From contig DESD01000026.1 in NCBI GenBank assembly GCA_002361935.1, positions 38,073 through 55,871 of the forward strand: a stretch of 17,799 nt of DNA, read 5' to 3'. Shown piece by piece: positions 13,782 through 17,799 of the stretch (position 1 is the stretch's first letter; the number at the start of each line of letters is the position of its first letter). The translations under genes and the position numbers were made by a program. The notes under the pieces are model-generated. The model searched no databases. It was not told the DNA's origin and worked only from the letters and a program-made list of their open reading frames with translations. Source of the stretch: Ruminococcaceae bacterium UBA3323. GTDB taxonomy: Bacteria > Bacillota > Clostridia > Oscillospirales > Acutalibacteraceae.

Positions 13782-16700
13782 TTAAAATCTTATCTGGAAT
13801 TTCAAACGATAGGTTCTGTCTGTTTTATTGATATATTTTTCATTTGTATTCGCACCCCAGCTGTCATAGCCGCCTACACCCTGCTGACGGGCAATTGCAC
13901 GAACAATTGTTTTGCTGCTTTCCGGCAGTTCTTTTTTATGCCATGCATTTTCCAGTTCAAGAGGAAGATAATGGCTTGCATTAAATTCCATAACAGGTTC
14001 TGCAACAAGCGTAAATGCTTTCTTTCTGCCTACAAGCGTTGCATATCTGATACCTGTTCTGTTTCCGCATTCCTGCGGTTTAAGATAATCGGTATACATA
14101 TCTGTAACCGTTGTATTATAAACGCCTATCTTTGTTCCGTTTCTGCGGTCAATATAATTCTCATAAGGTCCTTCGCCAAGATAAGTTACACCCTCGAAAT
14201 CACCGGGAAGTTCAAAAAGCATGGATACCTCCGGAATATCCGGAAGTGAAGGATCCGGCATAAACTGCAGATCAACGCCGATGCCCTTTGAGGTAATTGT
14301 ATAAACAAGCTTTGCCCTGGATTCGGGATCGGTGCATACAACAGCACTGCAGTTGATAATAACCCTTTTGCCGCCGTCTGTAACCTTATAATCATCAATG
14401 CTGAATTTCGTATTGTTATAAATACCCGGTGTATTGCCTGCATCTCTCCAGCAGCCAAGTCTGCTGCCTGCACGGTTTCCTCTGTCATTATCTGTCAACG
14501 CTCTCCAGAAATTAAGACGAACAGGCGCTGCAAGGATATCCTCGCCGCCAACCTTAATGGAATAAAGCTGATTGCGTTCTCTTCTTTCAAACCGGATATT
14601 CAGATCCTCCGAACGGATACGAAGAGAACCGTAGCTGTCGGCAACAACAAGCTCTTCGCCGGTTTCTAATTCATCATATGTGTTTTCGAATTCATTAATT
14701 ACAAACTGCTCTTCGGCAACAACATGGCCTTCTTCAGCCCATGCACAGTCCTCTGTTGTTCTGAGCTCTAGATTAAGATAGCTTTCCGTGCTGGAAATTC
14801 TGGTTAATTCAAGGTCTACAGCCTTGGACTGACCCGGCTCCAAATCAATTTCAACACTTCCCTCACGGAAAACGCCCTTATCGGAGCACTGACACCAATA
14901 AAGCTCAAACTGATTCAGATTTGTAAACATAAACTTATTTTTAATTTCAAGAATGCCCTTTTCCGCATCAATTGCCCTGAAATCAACACTCTGATAAAGC
15001 TTTTTGATTTCATAAAGCTTCGGCGTAGGCTTTCTGTCACCAAACAAAAGCCCGTTGCCGCAGAAATGACCGTCATTCGGGTTATCGCCGAAATCCCCGC
15101 CGTAAGCAAGATATTCTATGCCGTTTTCATCTGTTGTTTTAATGCTCTGATCAACCCAATCCCAGACAAAGCCGCCCTGCAGACAGGGATACTTATCCCA
15201 AAGCTCGGTATATTCATCCGTACAGCCGCAGGAATTGCCCATAGCATGGGTGTATTCACAAAGGATATAAGGTCTTTTGTCTTTTCCCGATAAAGCATAT
15301 TCCTCGCACTCCTCCGGACGGGCGTACATGTGCGACTGAACATCGGACAGCTTCTTTTCATTCGGATCATTCCTGCATTCAAAATGGATAAAGCGGCTTT
15401 CATCCGCATCCTTAATCCATTTATACATCTTCTTCGGAATATCACCGCCTAGGCTTTCGTTGCCAAGGCTCCAGCAAACAACACTGGTATGATTCTTATC
15501 TCTGTTGTAAAGTGCCTTGATTCTGTCCATACAGGCCTTTTCCCATTCAGGTCTGGAACCCGGAAGCTGCGGGCAGCCGATAATTTTGGAGCGATTGGTT
15601 CCGTGGGTTTCCATATTGTTTTCATCAATAACATAAAGCCCGTATTCATCGCAAAGCTCAAGCCAGCGGGGACAGTTCGGATAATGTGAGGTACGAACAG
15701 CATTAATATTGTTTCTCTTCATCTGAAGAATATCGGAAATCATAACCTCTTCCGAGATATACCTTCCCTTTTCGCAGTCAAATTCATGACGGTTTGTTCC
15801 CTTAAAAACAACTCTTTTACCGTTAATATTGATAATACCGTTCTTAATTTCCACTTTTCTGAAGCCGAACCTTGTGCTTACATATTCTGTAGGAGTTCCG
15901 TTATGCTTAAGCGTAAGAACAAGAGTATAAAGATAAGGATTTTCAGCGCTCCACATAGCCGCATCGGTTACAATAGCCTTAAGGCTTGTTATATTGTCCT
16001 CTTCTGCATACTGGCTGTCAAGGGCAACCATATTACCCTTGGCATCTATAATATTAAGATCAAGCGAAAGAGCCTCATACGTTCCGTTTGTTTTAACAAG
16101 AACATCAAAATATCCATCCTTAAAGGTTTCATTCGGCTCTGCTTTAATAATAAAATCACGGATATATTCCTTTTCGGTTGTGTAGATATAAACATCACGG
16201 AAAATACCTGCCATTCTCCACATATCCTGGCATTCAAGCCATGAGCCTGTGCACCAGCGGTAAACCTCAACACCGATAAGATTTGAGCCTTCAACAAGAT
16301 ATCTTGTAATATCAAATTCGCTTCTGTTGAAAGAGGATTCGCTGTATCCCACTCTTTCTCCGTTAACATAAAGATAGAATGCCGATTCAACACCCTCAAA
16401 GCAGATAACTACCCTTTTCTCAAGCAATGCCCTGCTGATTTGGATTCTTTTAAGATAGCAGCCGACAGGATTATGCTTTGTAGGAGCATTTGGAGGGCAG
16501 ATATCCTCGCTTCCCTCCCACGGATAGCGGACATTGCAGTATTGATTCTGATCATAACCCTGCATCGTCCACGAGCCGGGAACCTGTATACTGTCCCAAT
16601 TATGAGAATCATAATGTGTCTGTGCAAAATCAGTTGGCTTATAAGCATAATTTTTATAAAGCTTAAATCTCCATTTGCCGTTTAAAAGCTTGCAGCGTGA

Positions 16701-16841
16701 GGAATCATATCTGTTGCAGGCCTTTGCCTCTTCAAAATCATCATAAGGCATAAAGGTTGAATGATAGGGAAGTTTGTTAACACCGACAATCTCCGGATTG
16801 GTCTGCCATTCGGAATAACCGTCAATAAATTTTCTTTCCAT
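13782..16841 (-). CDS. lacZ: Beta-galactosidase, GH2, LacZ type
   Basis: Hydrolyses lactose and related beta-galactosides in the cytosol; there is no signal peptide. The 1019 residues match the five-domain E. coli enzyme (about 1024): sugar-binding jelly roll (about 35-220), immunoglobulin-like domain (about 222-326), TIM barrel (about 328-625), a second beta-sandwich (about 640-725) and the large C-terminal Bgal_small_N domain (about 745-1015). The acid/base is E462 in WSLGNESLGG and the nucleophile E529 in ILCEYTHAMGNS; E411 and H413 in METHGTN fit the active-site Mg2+ ligands, and Y506 in MYARPEE corresponds to the catalytic-site tyrosine. GGAGAG lies 5 nt before the ATG. It begins 60 nt after the sugar transferase stop, with no terminator between, so co-transcription is possible; a weak -10-like TACAAT lies in the gap. 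No lactose permease or lac regulator is in view. Confidence 0.96.
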   Translation of the reverse strand: MERKFIDGYSEWQTNPEIVGVNKLPYHSTFMPYDDFEEAKACNRYDSSRCKLLNGKWRFKLYKNYAYKPTDFAQTHYDSHNWDSIQVPGSWTMQGYDQNQYCNVRYPWEGSEDICPPNAPTKHNPVGCYLKRIQISRALLEKRVVICFEGVESAFYLYVNGERVGYSESSFNRSEFDITRYLVEGSNLIGVEVYRWCTGSWLECQDMWRMAGIFRDVYIYTTEKEYIRDFIIKAEPNETFKDGYFDVLVKTNGTYEALSLDLNIIDAKGNMVALDSQYAEEDNITSLKAIVTDAAMWSAENPYLYTLVLTLKHNGTPTEYVSTRFGFRKVEIKNGIININGKRVVFKGTNRHEFDCEKGRYISEEVMISDILQMKRNNINAVRTSHYPNCPRWLELCDEYGLYVIDENNMETHGTNRSKIIGCPQLPGSRPEWEKACMDRIKALYNRDKNHTSVVCWSLGNESLGGDIPKKMYKWIKDADESRFIHFECRNDPNEKKLSDVQSHMYARPEECEEYALSGKDKRPYILCEYTHAMGNSCGCTDEYTELWDKYPCLQGGFVWDWVDQSIKTTDENGIEYLAYGGDFGDNPNDGHFCGNGLLFGDRKPTPKLYEIKKLYQSVDFRAIDAEKGILEIKNKFMFTNLNQFELYWCQCSDKGVFREGSVEIDLEPGQSKAVDLELTRISSTESYLNLELRTTEDCAWAEEGHVVAEEQFVINEFENTYDELETGEELVVADSYGSLRIRSEDLNIRFERRERNQLYSIKVGGEDILAAPVRLNFWRALTDNDRGNRAGSRLGCWRDAGNTPGIYNNTKFSIDDYKVTDGGKRVIINCSAVVCTDPESRAKLVYTITSKGIGVDLQFMPDPSLPDIPEVSMLFELPGDFEGVTYLGEGPYENYIDRRNGTKIGVYNTTVTDMYTDYLKPQECGNRTGIRYATLVGRKKAFTLVAEPVMEFNASHYLPLELENAWHKKELPESSKTIVRAIARQQGVGGYDSWGANTNEKYINKTDRTYRLKFQIRF

Positions 16842-16901
16842 AATTACTCTCCGTATTGTTTTATAATAAAATTTCAGATTGTATAATAATGCGCAAAAAC
16901 T

Positions 16902-17519
16902 TTAACGTCTGTGATAAATTCCTTCATGGAAGCCATCCTGACGGATACAAACCAATACAGACTGAAAAAGTATTGCTATATCCATTTTAATGCTCCAGTT
17001 ATCACAATATAACTTATCAAGCTTCATTTTTTTCATAAGAGAAATATTATCACGCCCTTTAATCTGCGCAAGCCCCGTTAATCCCGGTCTGAAACGATAA
17101 ACATTATATTCAAGCCGCATTCTGTGAGCTCTTATCTCACTTGAAATAAGAGGGCGCGGACCAACAAAGCTCATATCCCCTTTCAGAATATTCCAAAGCT
17201 GAGGAAGCTCATCCAGGCTTGTTTTGCGAAGAATTTTTCCAAGCTTTGTAATATACTGCTCCGGATTTTCAAGATCGCCCGTTGCACAGTTGGGGGTATT
17301 ATTTTTCATTGTTTGGAATTTATAAATTTTAAAGGGCTTTCCTCTTCTTCCTCTTCGTTCATGACTGAAGAATATCTTAGTATCCGGTGTTAATAAATTA
17401 ACAAAACAAATAATAAGAAATAACGGAGAAAGAATTATAAGTGCCGTAAAAGAAGCAACGATATCAAAAAGTCTTTTAAATTTTATAGGTGTAAACCATT
17501 TCTTAAAAAATGCCTTCAT
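16902..17519 (-). CDS. Sugar-phosphate transferase (PglC/WbaP-type monotopic phosphoglycosyl transferase)
   Basis: Enzymes of this family move a sugar phosphate from a UDP-sugar to undecaprenyl phosphate, the first membrane step of exopolysaccharide, O-antigen or glycan assembly. At 205 residues it is a minimal, PglC-sized member: a single re-entrant hydrophobic helix (about 16-43, after KRLFD), HERRGRRGKPFKIYKFQTM (53-71), the catalytic Asp-Glu pair D103-E104 in RKTSLDELPQLWNILKGD, MSFVGPRP (116-123) and RPGLTGLAQIKGR (144-156). The usual KFRTM-type motif reads KFQTM here (Q69), a small departure. The donor sugar cannot be predicted. No glycosyltransferase, flippase or polymerase gene is adjacent in the window; the neighbour is lacZ, 60 nt downstream. 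The ATG at 17519 has no ribosome site at normal distance, although AAGGAG occurs 47 nt upstream. Confidence 0.92.
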   Translation of the reverse strand: MKAFFKKWFTPIKFKRLFDIVASFTALIILSPLFLIICFVNLLTPDTKIFFSHERRGRRGKPFKIYKFQTMKNNTPNCATGDLENPEQYITKLGKILRKTSLDELPQLWNILKGDMSFVGPRPLISSEIRAHRMRLEYNVYRFRPGLTGLAQIKGRDNISLMKKMKLDKLYCDNWSIKMDIAILFQSVLVCIRQDGFHEGIYHRR

Positions 17520-17698
17520 ATCTATACACTAATGCAAAAATTTTTTTGCAAAGCCCGCTGCGGCTTCTCCTTAAAAATCAATTCTATTCATAAGATACCC
17601 CTTTTCAGGGCATCTTCACACATAAAAACACTTTTTCACCAAAAAGTCAATACAAAATTTAACGAAATTTATCAATATATCAATATATAGAGATAATT
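17520..17698 (-). other. Structured leader of the sugar transferase gene
   Basis: No protein gene is evident here. Reading the minus strand toward the gene, the stretch holds two copies of ATATTGAT in tandem (17686-17671), a second promoter-like pair TTGACT (17650-17645) and TTTTAT (17627-17622) with 17-bp spacing, a 9-bp hairpin (17608-17616 with 17592-17600), a ribosome-site-like AAGGAG (17572-17567), a hairpin AAGCC/GGCTT (17566-17551) and an A/T hairpin TGCAAAA/TTTTGCA (17550-17533). Two tiny ORFs (11 and 6 codons) overlap the first hairpin; they are probably meaningless. Confidence 0.5.
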
Positions 17699-17704
17699 TT
17701 GATA

Positions 17705-17733
17705 ATTATACCATATATGTATGAAATATGCAA
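17705..17733 (-). promoter_or_regulatory. Distal promoter of the sugar transferase gene
   Basis: On the minus strand, TTGCAT (17733-17728) and TATAAT (17710-17705) are 17 bp apart, and TGG before the -10 makes an extended -10 element. Initiation near 17698 would give a leader of about 180 nt. The remaining bases to the window edge (17734-17799) are almost pure A/T, and I see no gene in them. Confidence 0.65.
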
Positions 17734-17799
17734 TTTATTTTATTTATTTTTTACATAACTTATATTGAAAAAATTATAATTAAGATATATAATATTTTT

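Noticed and set aside
17583..17623. Leader peptides of 11 and 6 codons before the sugar transferase gene
   Set aside because: The first ATG abuts the second -10-like element and has no ribosome site; the codon content gives no attenuation signal such as a run of one amino acid.

Overview
The window reads as the chromosome of a low-GC, Gram-positive, anaerobe-like Bacillota, most likely a gut-type Clostridia (Oscillospirales/Ruminococcus-like). This rests on the class I-alpha glutamine synthetase, the pth-mfd pairing, strong GGAGG ribosome sites, textbook sigma-A promoters, a LacZ-type beta-galactosidase and a LytM protein resembling SpoIIQ. The lineage is an inference from gene content and style; no rRNA is present. 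Nothing looks like a prophage, CRISPR array, tRNA or insertion sequence. Most genes are on the minus strand.

Layout, left to right. (1) A secreted, multidomain NlpC/P60 protein (minus, 3' end outside the window) is divergent from a 65-residue Cro/C1-type regulator (plus). Their promoters are back to back with overlapping -35 boxes, and a palindrome fills the spacer of the peptidase promoter. (2) glnA (minus) has a terminator-like hairpin between its promoter and its ribosome site, so attenuation is possible. (3) A membrane-anchored CapA-family protein (minus) is divergent from a Na+/Ca2+-exchanger-like transporter (plus). (4) A probable operon on the minus strand, transcribed in the order CNNM/CorC transporter - pth - mfd - LytM/M23 endopeptidase (SpoIIQ-like), contains a 14-nt overlap (CNNM/pth) and a 14-bp hairpin that hides the ribosome site of the last gene directly after the mfd stop codon. 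(5) A radical SAM enzyme of unproven function has its own promoter, with a perfect palindrome between -35 and -10. (6) A beta-galactosidase gene follows, on the same strand, a small sugar-phosphate transferase gene whose leader is long and structured.

Protein-coding content is largely housekeeping: nitrogen assimilation, transcription-coupled repair, peptidyl-tRNA recycling, cation transport, and envelope and lactose metabolism. The less ordinary material is in the control regions (two promoter-spacer palindromes, the glnA leader terminator, the mfd/M23 coupling hairpin, the hairpin-separated ribosome site of the sugar transferase) and in two proteins: the double cysteine-peptidase-like secreted protein and the radical SAM enzyme. 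I found no clear multigene system that is new. All family assignments come from reading motifs by eye, without database searches.
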